NCBI GenBank assembly: GCA_964518635.1
Contig: CAZFGK010000004.1
Span: 1-64,000, forward strand
DNA length: 64,000 nucleotides
Source of the DNA: CAZFGK01 sp964518635
GTDB lineage: Bacteria > Zixibacteria > MSB-5A5 > GN15 > FEB-12
Direction of reading: 5' to 3'
Below the pieces are notes generated by a model. That model had not been told where the DNA came from, ran no database searches, and saw nothing but the letters and a program-made list of their open reading frames with translations. The translations under genes and the position numbers were made by a program. How positions within the stretch are numbered: the first letter of the stretch is position 1; the number at the start of each line of letters is the position of its first letter. Below are positions 1 to 8,185 of the stretch, one piece after another.

Positions 1-2
1 CA

Positions 3-758
3 TTAGTCGTGTGGTTCTCTGCCATTTGCCTTTCGTTCCGCGTAGCGCTGTTGGACGCGACCGACCCCGGCGGTCAGAAGCCGGAGAAGTTCGCGAATGA
101 TTCCTGCCAATATATAGAGAGCAACGAGGGGAAACAACACGAGTCTGGGCCGGAACAAAAGGAGGGGGACGGCGATGACCATGAGGGCCAATCGGATACG
201 ATCCTCGGTCGACTGGTACCTATCCGGCAACGACTCATATTCGACCTGGGAGACCATCAGGAATGAAAGCACAAGGGTCATCCCGATAAACAACTCGAGA
301 TGCACCACCTGTTCCCAGAGCTGGTAGGAGAAAATGGTGAATGAAACCAGCCCAAGTGCTGCCCCCGGAACCGGAAGCCCGAGGAAATCTTTCTTCTCCT
401 CCGAGTCGGCCATCAGATTGTAGCGAGCCAGACGATAGGCGGCAGCCATGATGAAAATCACCGGGACGATCCAGCTGAGTTTCCCAACCGTCGGGAGTGT
501 CAGGGAATAGACAATAATCCCGGGGACGACGCCGAACGAGAGAAAGTCAGCCAGAGAATCAAGTTCTACCCCGAATTGAGAATTTGATCCCGAAAGTCGC
601 GCGACTTTGCCGTCGAGCACATCAAGCACCCCCGCCAACAGAATCAACCAACAGGCGGCGATGACATTCCCCTCCAGGATACTCAGGAGGGCAAAGAATC
701 CGCAGACCACATTCCCCATGGTAAACACACCGGGGAAAAAGCCGCGCGAAAGTGGCAT
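3..758 (-). CDS. pssA: CDP-diacylglycerol--serine O-phosphatidyltransferase
   Basis: Makes phosphatidylserine from CDP-diacylglycerol and serine at the inner membrane, the step before phosphatidylethanolamine. The 251-residue protein has several hydrophobic membrane segments and the CDP-alcohol phosphotransferase signature DGxxAR(x8)Gx3Dx3D near residues 48-75 (LDGKVAR, then FGVELDSLAD). The ATG overlaps the stop of the upstream psd gene by one base (TAATG), so the pair is translationally coupled and performs consecutive steps. The stop codon at 3-5 is itself followed by a TAATG junction, so another gene of the same operon probably starts at base 3 and runs off the window. Length and motif fit the type II integral-membrane family of Bacteroidetes and Bacillus. 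Confidence 0.95.
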   Translation of the reverse strand: MPLSRGFFPGVFTMGNVVCGFFALLSILEGNVIAACWLILLAGVLDVLDGKVARLSGSNSQFGVELDSLADFLSFGVVPGIIVYSLTLPTVGKLSWIVPVIFIMAAAYRLARYNLMADSEEKKDFLGLPVPGAALGLVSFTIFSYQLWEQVVHLELFIGMTLVLSFLMVSQVEYESLPDRYQSTEDRIRLALMVIAVPLLLFRPRLVLFPLVALYILAGIIRELLRLLTAGVGRVQQRYAERKANGREPHD

Positions 759-1414
759 TACTGCGATCCTCCCGCTGACTGCGCGAGAATTGTTTCACCA
801 CCGCGCACTTTCATTCCTTGCGTGACCATGACTTTGGCATTTTTAGGCAAGATGAGATCAGTTCGGGAGCTGAACTTGATCATGCCGTATCGCTCGCCGC
901 GAGTTGCAGTATCTCCAGATTTCACCCGACAGACAATGCGACGAGCTAGAAATCCGGCGATCTGAACAACCGAAACTGGTCCCTGTTGTGTCTGGAGAGT
1001 CATTTCATTTCGCTCATTCAGACTATCAATTCCATCGGCATAAGCAGCAAGAAATGTTCCGGCGGTGTAGTCGATCTTCTCAACTTTGCCATCACAGGGG
1101 AAACGATTGATATGCACGTCGAACGGGCTTAAGAAAATGACAATTCGTTGTGCCTGTGCGCCGACAAAAGAATGATGCGCAATGGTATCGATCGACATGA
1201 TTCGACCGTCCGCAGGCGAAACAAAGGCCAGCGGATCAGTTGGTGTTACTCGATTCGGATCACGAAAAAAGAACAGGACAATGCAGAAAAGAACCGTCGA
1301 CACCGCACCGAGCGAGAGCAGCCATCGACTGTCGAATCGAATCGCCAGCCAGAGCAGAATCCCGCTGAGAACAAGAAATGAGAGGATAAATGGATATCCC
1401 TCGCGTGCGATCAC
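758..1414 (-). CDS. psd: Phosphatidylserine decarboxylase, short form
   Basis: Decarboxylates phosphatidylserine to phosphatidylethanolamine, directly following PssA. The 218-residue protein is the short Psd type with N-terminal hydrophobic segments, the FxSPADGRI block and SPFDVHINR near residues 95-105. The pro-enzyme of this family self-cleaves between Gly and Ser, the Ser becoming the pyruvoyl group. Here the site reads KFSSR: Ser182-Ser183 at bases 866-871, so the usual Gly is Ser. The start is GTG at 1414, overlapping the TGA of purB as GTGA. Function is well supported by context; the cleavage-site change is noted as odd. Confidence 0.92.
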   Translation of the reverse strand: MIAREGYPFILSFLVLSGILLWLAIRFDSRWLLSLGAVSTVLFCIVLFFFRDPNRVTPTDPLAFVSPADGRIMSIDTIAHHSFVGAQAQRIVIFLSPFDVHINRFPCDGKVEKIDYTAGTFLAAYADGIDSLNERNEMTLQTQQGPVSVVQIAGFLARRIVCRVKSGDTATRGERYGMIKFSSRTDLILPKNAKVMVTQGMKVRGGETILAQSAGGSQ

Positions 1415-2706
1415 GAACCGTACACTCGCGCAAAGATTCGCGGGACATTTCGTAAGTACTGCTTGAGATCAAAGCAGGCATCGAGTTCACTCTTCGTGAA
1501 ATGCTTACGGACATCCTTGTCACGCCAGAGAAGTGCCTTGAAATCTCCGCGACCATCGGCAGCCGCCAGGGCATTGCGCTGAACCAGTCGATACGCAATC
1601 TCTCGGGAGCCGGTCGCTTTAGCGAGTTTCAGCAGCACCTTTTGTGAAAAGACCAATCCACCGCCGAAGTATAAATTCCGGTGCATCCGCTCCGGATTGA
1701 CATTCAGCCGATCCACCAGATCAATGAACTTCTCGAGTGCGTAATCGACCAGAATCGTCGCATCCGGCAAGATCACACGCTCTACCGATGAATGCGCGAT
1801 ATCGCGCTCATGCCAGAGCGGGACATTTTCCATTGAGGCAAGGGCATACCCACGCATGACACGTGCGATGCCGGATATTCTCTCAGCGGTAATCGGGTTT
1901 CGCTTATGGGGCATCGCCGATGACCCCTTCTGCCCTTTGCCGAACGCCTCGGCAACTTCACCGATTTCTGTTCGCTGTAGATTCCTGATTTCGGTCGCAA
2001 ATTTTTCAAGTGAGCAGGCGACTAGAGAAAGAGAGGTTACAAATTCAGCATGACGATCACGTTGAAGCACCTGTGTCGATACCGGCGCTGGTTTGAGACC
2101 GAGCTTTTTGCAGACCAGCGCTTCCACTTCTGGAATGAGATTGGAATAGTTTCCAACTGCGCCGGAAAGATTGCCGACCCGTATCCCTTCGGTAGCGCGT
2201 GTAAGATGCTCGCGTCGACGTTTCAGCTCCGCGTACCAGACCGCCAGTTTCAGGCCGAAGGTCGTCGGTTCAGCGATCATCCCATGCGTACGACCGACAC
2301 AGGGGGTCGCACGATGAGCGAGAGAGAGTTTTTTCACCGCTGTGATTGCACGCTGCAATTTCCTGTCGATGATCTTCGCCGCGCGAACCATCGTGAGCGA
2401 CAAAGAGGTATCCACCACATCAGAACTGGTCATTCCGTAGTGTAGATACTTCCCAGATGGTCCGACCGATTCGGAGACAGATGTCAGAAAGGCAATGACA
2501 TCATGATTCACTTCCCGTTCGATCTCGTCAATACGAGCAATGTCAAACTTGGCAAATTTACGCAGTGAAACCGCTGCCGTTTTTGGAATGATCTTTCGCT
2601 GCGCCATAGCATCGGCCGCAGCGAGTTCGACCTCCAGCCACGTTCCAAATTTTGCTTCATCGGTCCAGAGCTTCCCCATTTCAGGGAGTGTATAGCGTGC
2701 AATCAT
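1411..2706 (-). CDS. purB: Adenylosuccinate lyase
   Basis: Catalyses two purine steps: SAICAR to AICAR plus fumarate, and adenylosuccinate to AMP plus fumarate. The 431-residue length is normal for the bacterial short PurB. The fumarase/aspartase superfamily signature SSAMPHKRNP is present near residue 260, with the catalytic-loop serine in it, and the upstream GMTSSD and RTHGMIAEPTTFG blocks carry the active-site His residues. Its ATG overlaps the stop of tal by four bases (ATGA). It lies in the middle of a run of overlapping housekeeping genes with no internal promoter evident. Confidence 0.96.
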   Translation of the reverse strand: MIARYTLPEMGKLWTDEAKFGTWLEVELAAADAMAQRKIIPKTAAVSLRKFAKFDIARIDEIEREVNHDVIAFLTSVSESVGPSGKYLHYGMTSSDVVDTSLSLTMVRAAKIIDRKLQRAITAVKKLSLAHRATPCVGRTHGMIAEPTTFGLKLAVWYAELKRRREHLTRATEGIRVGNLSGAVGNYSNLIPEVEALVCKKLGLKPAPVSTQVLQRDRHAEFVTSLSLVACSLEKFATEIRNLQRTEIGEVAEAFGKGQKGSSAMPHKRNPITAERISGIARVMRGYALASMENVPLWHERDIAHSSVERVILPDATILVDYALEKFIDLVDRLNVNPERMHRNLYFGGGLVFSQKVLLKLAKATGSREIAYRLVQRNALAAADGRGDFKALLWRDKDVRKHFTKSELDACFDLKQYLRNVPRIFARVYGS

Positions 2707-3353
2707 CCGGTTGGGTGTGCCTTCTTGAAGTCTTCGAGGAATTTCGCAAGACCGGAATCGGTCAGCGGGTGAGACATCAGCTTAGTGATCACACCAAATG
2801 GCATGGTCGAGATATGCGCGCCACACAGTGCGGCTTCGACCACATGCATCGGATGTCGCACCGAAGCGACGAGGACTTCAGTTTTGTAGTGATAGTTTTC
2901 GTAGATCGTGACAATTTCGCGTATCAACTGCATCCCGTCAGTTCCGACATCGTCAAGCCGTCCGACGAACGGTGACACAAATGTTGCTCCTGCTTTGGCA
3001 ACCATCAATGCCTGCAACGGTTGAAAGACAAGAGTAGCATTGGTCTTGATGCCGCGATCAGAAAGTGACTTGATCGCAATCAGCCCTTCGGGAATTGTTG
3101 GAATCTTGATGACAATATTTTTCGCGATCTTGATGAGATCGTCCGCTTCCTTGAGCATCCCCTTGGCATCGACGGCGAGGACTTCGGCAGAAACCGGCCC
3201 GGGGGTGAGTTTGCATATCTCGGCGAGAATCTCCTTATAGGGGGCTTTTTCTTTCGCCGCCAGTGACGGATTAGTCGTGACCCCATCAAGCAGCCCCATT
3301 GATGCGGCCTGTCTGATTTCGTCAAGATTTGCAGAATCGATAAAAAACTTCAT
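2703..3353 (-). CDS. tal: Transaldolase (short, FSA/MipB-like)
   Basis: Transfers a dihydroxyacetone unit in the non-oxidative pentose phosphate pathway. The 216-residue protein belongs to the compact transaldolase/fructose-6-phosphate aldolase family: DGVTTNPS near residue 23, the Schiff-base Lys83 in VIKIPTIPEG, and the C-terminal barrel motif SPFVGRLDD. In this family a Gln before the active site marks fructose-6-phosphate aldolase and a Glu marks transaldolase; here the residue is Glu57 (SAEVLA), which favours transaldolase. The start ATG overlaps the truA stop as ATGA. Confidence 0.92.
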   Translation of the reverse strand: MKFFIDSANLDEIRQAASMGLLDGVTTNPSLAAKEKAPYKEILAEICKLTPGPVSAEVLAVDAKGMLKEADDLIKIAKNIVIKIPTIPEGLIAIKSLSDRGIKTNATLVFQPLQALMVAKAGATFVSPFVGRLDDVGTDGMQLIREIVTIYENYHYKTEVLVASVRHPMHVVEAALCGAHISTMPFGVITKLMSHPLTDSGLAKFLEDFKKAHPTG

Positions 3354-4123
3354 GCCATCCTTGCACTTTCATCGTAATGGACGTGAACGAGATAGAGCCC
3401 CTGCGGCGGTGCCATAAATACGACACGCCTTCCAGCCGGGTGATGCAACATATCGGCAAACAATTCCAGCGTCAAGGAATCGGGGCGAGTTGAGGGGACT
3501 GTTTGCGCAAGATTCGCCATCGAACCGACCAGTGAGCGTATCATCGAATGTAAGAACCGGTTGGCACGAATTTCGAACGAAAGAAGCTCGCCGTGGCGAA
3601 ACCACTTCGCATAGTGCACCTCACAGATATTCGATTCCTGCCTGCTCGCGACAACACAAAAAGCGGAAAAGTCATGCGAACCGATCAGGAGTGAAGCGGC
3701 TTGCTGGAGAATTGGAAACTCGACTGCCGGGATTCCCTCCCAGCGCAGCTGTCCATACAGGGCACTCTGAGACGGTGACATCAAATAGCGATAGCGCCTC
3801 GAACTCGCCTGAAATCGAGAATGAAAGTTGTCCGAGACCAGTTCGCAGTGCTTGATGCGAATATCTTTCGGTAGAAAATAATTGATCCCGGGAAGAAATC
3901 GTTCGATGTCCAGTTCAGAATTCGTATCAAAATGAGCTACCTGACCGAGGGCATGTACGCCGGCATCGGTACGACCCGCGCCATGAATGGTTGTCTCTTC
4001 GCCGGTCAGTTCCCTGATCGCTTCTTCAATGACCTGCTGAATGGCGATTCCATTCGTCTGTCGTTGCCAACCGGAATAGGCCGCTCCGGAATACTCAATG
4101 GTCAGTTTCAGACGTCTCTTCAT
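3350..4123 (-). CDS. truA: tRNA pseudouridine(38-40) synthase TruA
   Basis: Isomerises uridines 38-40 in the anticodon stem-loop of tRNAs. The protein contains the catalytic-Asp motif GAGRTDAGVHALGQ and the FxAFCVVAS block of TruA. An upstream GTG at 4138 is possible, but the ATG at 4123 is preferred: it overlaps the stop of ecfT as ATGA, the same junction style as the next three genes, and gives a natural N-terminus (MKRRLKLTIEYSG). About 257 residues, normal length. Confidence 0.95.
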   Translation of the reverse strand: MKRRLKLTIEYSGAAYSGWQRQTNGIAIQQVIEEAIRELTGEETTIHGAGRTDAGVHALGQVAHFDTNSELDIERFLPGINYFLPKDIRIKHCELVSDNFHSRFQASSRRYRYLMSPSQSALYGQLRWEGIPAVEFPILQQAASLLIGSHDFSAFCVVASRQESNICEVHYAKWFRHGELLSFEIRANRFLHSMIRSLVGSMANLAQTVPSTRPDSLTLELFADMLHHPAGRRVVFMAPPQGLYLVHVHYDESARMA

Positions 4124-4953
4124 GCGGTCAATCGCCACATCAGAATGAATGTCGAAAAGATAAGAAGTGCCTCAATTGTGTCTCTTCCCTGCCAACGCAA
4201 ATCAAACTTCAAGTTTATTGCTGTCGTCGGGTGGTATCCCCGTGCACGAATGGCATGAGTCAGATGATCGGCGCGTCTGATGACAATAACGAGGAGCGGA
4301 AAGATCAGTTGCATGAATCTTCTGATTCGGGCAGACAGAGAGAGACTGTGAAGGGGACGCGGAGAGTCTTCCTTATGAAAAAAACGCTGAGACTCTTCCA
4401 TATCCTGCATCGACTTTGTAATTGCCGGAATGGAACTGAGCCCCGCGCGAATCGCCAGAGCGGTTTGCACAATCGGGAAGCCAGTTTTCTGAAGCATCTG
4501 AAGTCCTTTCAGGAGAATCAGAAATGTGTCCGCCAGACGATCAGTCGTCACCAGTTTCGCAAGCTGCAGAATCAGAAGATACAGCCCACCAAGTCGAAAA
4601 GCATAGAAAAGCCCGCTATCAAGCTTTGGGGAATACAAAATCGGACGTGAACCATAATCATCCCCACTCACTTGCGCAAAGAGGAGATGATAGCAAACAG
4701 TGATCGACATCATGATGAGAATCGGCCAAAGAGATTTGAAGAGCGACGTGAGTGACATCCCCCACCAGAGTAGCAGCACCAAAAGAAGAAGAAATGAAAT
4801 GAATTGAAACTGTAACTGCGAATTCAGCAGCAGCAAGATGCTTCCGGCAAGTGCAAGGACAAGGTGAAGTCTCGGATCACGTCCAACAGAACTCTCTCTT
4901 GCAGCTTGTTCAGTGCGATTGATCGGGAGTATGAGCGTTTCTGCCGTTGTCAT
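4120..4953 (-). CDS. EcfT-like energy-coupling transmembrane protein, solitary
   Basis: A 277-residue polytopic membrane protein resembling EcfT/CbiQ, the coupling component of ECF vitamin and metal-ion importers. It has a hydrophobic first half, a basic cytoplasmic stretch and the RARGY coupling motif (AIRARGYHP) near residue 240 that docks on the EcfA ATPases. No EcfA ATPase or S component lies in the window; the neighbours are the iron uptake genes 26 nt upstream and truA, which overlaps by 4 nt. It may work with ATPases encoded elsewhere. Substrate unknown; association with iron is only by position. Confidence 0.8.
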   Translation of the reverse strand: MTTAETLILPINRTEQAARESSVGRDPRLHLVLALAGSILLLLNSQLQFQFISFLLLLVLLLWWGMSLTSLFKSLWPILIMMSITVCYHLLFAQVSGDDYGSRPILYSPKLDSGLFYAFRLGGLYLLILQLAKLVTTDRLADTFLILLKGLQMLQKTGFPIVQTALAIRAGLSSIPAITKSMQDMEESQRFFHKEDSPRPLHSLSLSARIRRFMQLIFPLLVIVIRRADHLTHAIRARGYHPTTAINLKFDLRWQGRDTIEALLIFSTFILMWRLTA

Positions 4954-4979
4954 GGTGTCGATTGCAGTGATACGAACAA

Positions 4980-5105
4980 TTACTTCTGGCGTAACTTACT
5001 GACTTCGCAATCGGGACAGCCATGCTTCTTTTTTCGTGCCGCACGCAAAATCAGATATCCAACCGCGCTGGTAATAATTACTGCGACTAAAATGAAATCA
5101 ATCAT
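4980..5105 (-). CDS. FeoB-associated Cys-rich small membrane protein
   Basis: A 41-residue ORF. It begins at an ATG that overlaps the feoB stop as ATGA, has one N-terminal transmembrane helix (about residues 3-20), then a basic run RKKK and a CPDC pair, and ends KLRQK. This layout (one helix plus a short Cys-rich tail directly after FeoB) matches the FeoB-associated Cys-rich membrane protein family, small partners proposed to act like FeoC or to bind iron or clusters. The coupling to feoB and the motif make a real gene likely; the function is by family analogy only. Confidence 0.8.
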   Translation of the reverse strand: MIDFILVAVIITSAVGYLILRAARKKKHGCPDCEVSKLRQK

Positions 5106-7363
5106 GACCAGAACCTAACGACAACTTGATACGTAAGAAACGCGCCTATGTAGGCCAGCACCGTCATATAGGTAAAGGCGACAAGAGCCGCGCTCCAGCG
5201 TCCCATCTCCTGCTTGATAGTCATCACTGTCGCGCCACACTGACAACAGAGGGCAAAAAATACCATCAGGGAGAGTGCCGTTGCTGGTGTAAAGACCGGC
5301 GAGCCAATCTTTTCTCCATGATCCCAGCGGGCGTCACGAAGCCGCTCTACCAAGCCATCCTGGTTGTCATCACTGCTGCCGAGATTGTAAATGGTGCTGA
5401 GTGTCGAGATCACCACCTCACGTGCCGGAAACGATGCCAGCGCGGCAAGGGTGATCTTCCAGTCCCAGCCAAGAGGAGTGAAAAGTGGCTCCAGGAGTTT
5501 CCCTGCCTGCCCAAAATAGGATGAGCGAAGTAATGCTCCTTGTTGCTCCTGCGAAATTTCTGATGCGCGTATCTCACGCTCGGAACTTGATAGAGTCGCA
5601 TCTGATTCGACCGCGGCGATCTTGGTCTGATACTCATTAAGAACTGACTGCGGTCGTGGATAATAACTCGCAGCCCAGATGAGAATGGAAATCGCCAGAA
5701 TCAATGTCCCAGCCCGCAGAACAAATGACTTCGCTCGTTGATATACACGAATAAACACATTGCGAAACATCGGACGTTGATAGCGTGGCATTTCCATCAC
5801 GAAGCTCGCTTTTTGAGTCCGACCGGTGATTTTCGTATAGGTGAAAGCAACCGCTGCCGCAGTCAGTACTCCAATCAGATACATCGCAAAGAGAACCAAT
5901 CCCTGTGTACTCACGAATCCAAAGAGCAGAGTTGCCGGGATACAGGCGGCGATCATGACCGTATAGACAGGCAACCGAGCCGAGCAACTCATGAGCGGGG
6001 CAATCATGATGGTTAAATAACGCACGCGACGATCTTCAATCGTTCGCGTCGCCATGATCCCCGGAATCGCACAGGCAAATGACGAAAGCATCGGGATGAA
6101 TGATCGACCGGAGAGTCCACACCATCCTAAAAGCCGGTCAACGATTAAGGCCGCGCGGGGCATATAGCCGGAATCTTCCAGAAGGGAAATAAAGACAAAC
6201 AACAGAACAATCTGTGGCAGAAACACAAGTACGCCACCAACCCCGCTGATGATCCCGTCGGTGATCAGACTCGAAAACGCCCCTTCCGGCAGCATCGCGG
6301 CAACGCTGCCTGAAAGCATCGAGAAGAAGCCGTCAATGAGTTCCATCACCGGAGCGGCCCAGCTGAATATTGATTGAAACATGAGAAACATCACGCCGAC
6401 AAAAAGGAGAGGACCGAATATCGGGTGAAGCGCGACTCGATCGATCTTGTCGGAAAATCCTCTCGAGAGAGCTGGCTGCTGAATAGTGGACGAAGTTGAT
6501 CCTGAACTCTTCGTTTCAATCACCAGATTTGCAATTCGGCTTCCTTCCAGTTGCAATGGGTGCATTTCGGCATCACGCGGTGACGGAAATCCGGTGCTGT
6601 ATCTCTTTTGTGCTTTCTCAAGAATCAATTGAGAATCAGGCGTAAGCTTTGCAAATCGCTTCGCCGCCAGTGAATCAGCATCGAGCAGTGATCGAATCGC
6701 TTCTGCCTCACTGAAATTCTTACCATCAGTAGTTTCGACCAAAGCGCGGACAATCTCACGAAGTTTTTCCGGATACCGATTTCGTGGAAGCGACGTCCGT
6801 GAAGCGGTCAGTTGCTGCTGAATGGCATCTTTCAGTTCAGAGATCCCACGCCCCTTGTTCGCAACCAACATCACTGCCGCACAGCCGGTCTCGGCAGTTA
6901 GTTTTTCAAGATCGACTCTTTGCCCCAGTCGAGCGACTTCATCAATCATCGTAACGGCTATGACCATCGGTTTGCCGAGCGCTGCTAATTGCAAAATGAG
7001 ATAGAGCCCACGTTCGAGATTCGCACCATCGACGACCGCGACAATCAGATCCGGTGCTCCTTCTCCATGCAAACCGCAGAAGAGTGTTTCGGTCGCGATC
7101 GATTCATCCGGCGAGGTGGAGGAGAGTGAATAGGCACCGGGGATATCGATGATATCTGCAATGAGACCGCCTGAGAAGTGTAACTCCCCGACAATTCGCT
7201 CGACGGTCACTCCGGGATAATTTGCAACTTTCTGGGAAAGACCGGTCAGGGCATTGAAGATAGTGGTCTTACCACAATTGGGATTACCGCAAAGGGCGAG
7301 AATCGGACGAGTGCGATGTTGGGGAGACTGGCGCGATGCAGCCGTTGATGATCGTTCAGTCAC
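5102..7363 (-). CDS. feoB: Ferrous iron transporter FeoB
   Basis: Fe(II) permease of the inner membrane with an N-terminal G domain. Visible motifs: P-loop GNPNCGKTT, G2 in YPGVTVE, G3 DIPGAYSLS, and the core gate motif CSARLPVY; about 753 residues, normal. The open frame extends 58 codons further upstream, but that part lies inside feoA. The GTG at 7363 (VTERSS) is preferred because it overlaps the feoA end by 8 bases and starts shortly before the G domain. The G4 motif, normally NxxD, reads TMID with Thr138 in place of Asn, which could change guanine specificity. Fur, FeoA and the small Cys-rich protein flank it. Confidence 0.96.
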   Translation of the reverse strand: MTERSSTAASRQSPQHRTRPILALCGNPNCGKTTIFNALTGLSQKVANYPGVTVERIVGELHFSGGLIADIIDIPGAYSLSSTSPDESIATETLFCGLHGEGAPDLIVAVVDGANLERGLYLILQLAALGKPMVIAVTMIDEVARLGQRVDLEKLTAETGCAAVMLVANKGRGISELKDAIQQQLTASRTSLPRNRYPEKLREIVRALVETTDGKNFSEAEAIRSLLDADSLAAKRFAKLTPDSQLILEKAQKRYSTGFPSPRDAEMHPLQLEGSRIANLVIETKSSGSTSSTIQQPALSRGFSDKIDRVALHPIFGPLLFVGVMFLMFQSIFSWAAPVMELIDGFFSMLSGSVAAMLPEGAFSSLITDGIISGVGGVLVFLPQIVLLFVFISLLEDSGYMPRAALIVDRLLGWCGLSGRSFIPMLSSFACAIPGIMATRTIEDRRVRYLTIMIAPLMSCSARLPVYTVMIAACIPATLLFGFVSTQGLVLFAMYLIGVLTAAAVAFTYTKITGRTQKASFVMEMPRYQRPMFRNVFIRVYQRAKSFVLRAGTLILAISILIWAASYYPRPQSVLNEYQTKIAAVESDATLSSSEREIRASEISQEQQGALLRSSYFGQAGKLLEPLFTPLGWDWKITLAALASFPAREVVISTLSTIYNLGSSDDNQDGLVERLRDARWDHGEKIGSPVFTPATALSLMVFFALCCQCGATVMTIKQEMGRWSAALVAFTYMTVLAYIGAFLTYQVVVRFWS

Positions 7364-7628
7364 GACCAGTGGTCTGTAACTCGGTTGCGTCAGAGTGGAT
7401 CGTGACGGTGATCTTGGCAGCGTCACCGGAACGAAGAGAATAGGTTGAGCGACCGACACGAACCAGAATCGGATCCTGCAGCGGTGCCTTACGCAGAAAA
7501 ATGATCTCTCTGCCCGGCAGGAATCCGAGTTCCCCAAGACGACGAGTCATGGCGGTGTCCTCGGTAAATCCGTGCAGCGTTCCCTGTTGGCCGTCGGCGA
7601 GAAGATGAAGCTGTTGGAGCGTAAGCAT
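7356..7628 (-). CDS. feoA: FeoA-domain protein of the ferrous iron system
   Basis: A 90-residue SH3-like FeoA protein, the small cytoplasmic partner of FeoB. It has the typical MTRRLGELGFLPGREI block (residues 27-42) and the C-terminal strand pattern with RSGDAAKITV. It starts 2 nt after the fur stop and overlaps feoB by 8 nt, so fur, feoA and feoB are almost certainly co-transcribed. The length is slightly above the minimal 75-80 residue FeoA. Confidence 0.93.
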   Translation of the reverse strand: MLTLQQLHLLADGQQGTLHGFTEDTAMTRRLGELGFLPGREIIFLRKAPLQDPILVRVGRSTYSLRSGDAAKITVTIHSDATELQTTGRD

Positions 7629-7630
7629 AG

Positions 7631-8053
7631 TTAGTGTGTTCTACTTCCTTTACTCAGACAAGCAGCGCAGATTCCAATACATTCCAATCGTGTGGTCTCA
7701 GCTTCAAAACCATGCTGGGTTGCGATCGAAGCAAAAACCGTCGCAAATTCCGCCACCTTTGCGCGAGTAACACTCTTGCATTCCTGACAGATCAGATAGG
7801 CCTGTGGTTCCCGACTCACTCGACTGTAGCGAGTGACTCCGTCCCCCAGATTGACCTCTTCAGCCAGACCGACTTCGCAGATCAGTTTCATATTTCGCCA
7901 GACCGTGCTAAAGCCGATCGAGCGATCACGAGCGCGAACACGACCGTACAATTCATCCAGCGAGACATTCTCCGGTTTCTCGAAAAATGACCGAAAGATC
8001 AGCTCCCGCTGCGGGGTCATCTTGAACCCCTTGGTCTTGAGAAATTCACGCAT
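7631..8053 (-). CDS. Fur-family metal-dependent repressor
   Basis: A 140-residue ferric uptake regulator family protein: an N-terminal winged helix (KTKGFKMTPQRELIFRSF) and a C-terminal metal-binding domain with two Cys pairs, CQEC and CIGICAAC, typical of the structural zinc site. Being the first gene before feoA and feoB, it probably senses iron and represses its own operon; Zur or PerR-like specificity cannot be excluded from sequence. A partial Fur-box-like site lies 47 nt upstream of the start (8100-8114). Confidence 0.92.
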   Translation of the reverse strand: MREFLKTKGFKMTPQRELIFRSFFEKPENVSLDELYGRVRARDRSIGFSTVWRNMKLICEVGLAEEVNLGDGVTRYSRVSREPQAYLICQECKSVTRAKVAEFATVFASIATQHGFEAETTRLECIGICAACLSKGSRTH

Positions 8054-8099
8054 TTGTTACTGCTCTCACGTAGCTAAGAAATAGTGAGACAGGCGTAAA

Positions 8100-8114
8100 T
8101 GAAAGCGATTTTCA
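8100..8114. promoter_or_regulatory. Candidate Fur box upstream of fur-feoAB
   Basis: TGAAAGCGATTTTCA matches the 7-1-7 Fur consensus (TGATAATnATTATCA) at 10 of 14 positions and has TGAAA/TTTCA ends as an inverted repeat. It is 47 nt upstream of the fur start codon, a sensible place for autoregulation. The middle positions are poor, so this is a candidate only. Confidence 0.35.
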
Positions 8115-8122
8115 ATAAGAAA

Positions 8123-8154
8123 TTTCCCTGCTCAGCGTCGGCTGAACAGGGAAA
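8123..8154 (-). terminator. Intrinsic terminator after arsR-arsM
   Basis: An inverted repeat with two 14-base arms, one mismatch and a 4-nt loop (arms at 8123-8136 and 8141-8154), followed on the minus strand by a T-rich stretch. It lies 32 bases past the arsR-arsM stop and before fur, separating the two transcription units. Confidence 0.75.
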
Positions 8155-8185
8155 AGTGGCTGATAACTCATTCTCTCGATGGGAA

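Noticed and set aside
2050..2445. 131-codon plus-strand frame inside purB
   Set aside because: Shadow of purB, with no start signal or family.
7364..7537. 58-codon N-terminal extension of feoB
   Set aside because: It lies wholly within feoA in another frame, with Arg/Cys-rich sequence unlike FeoB; GTG 7363 gives the normal protein.
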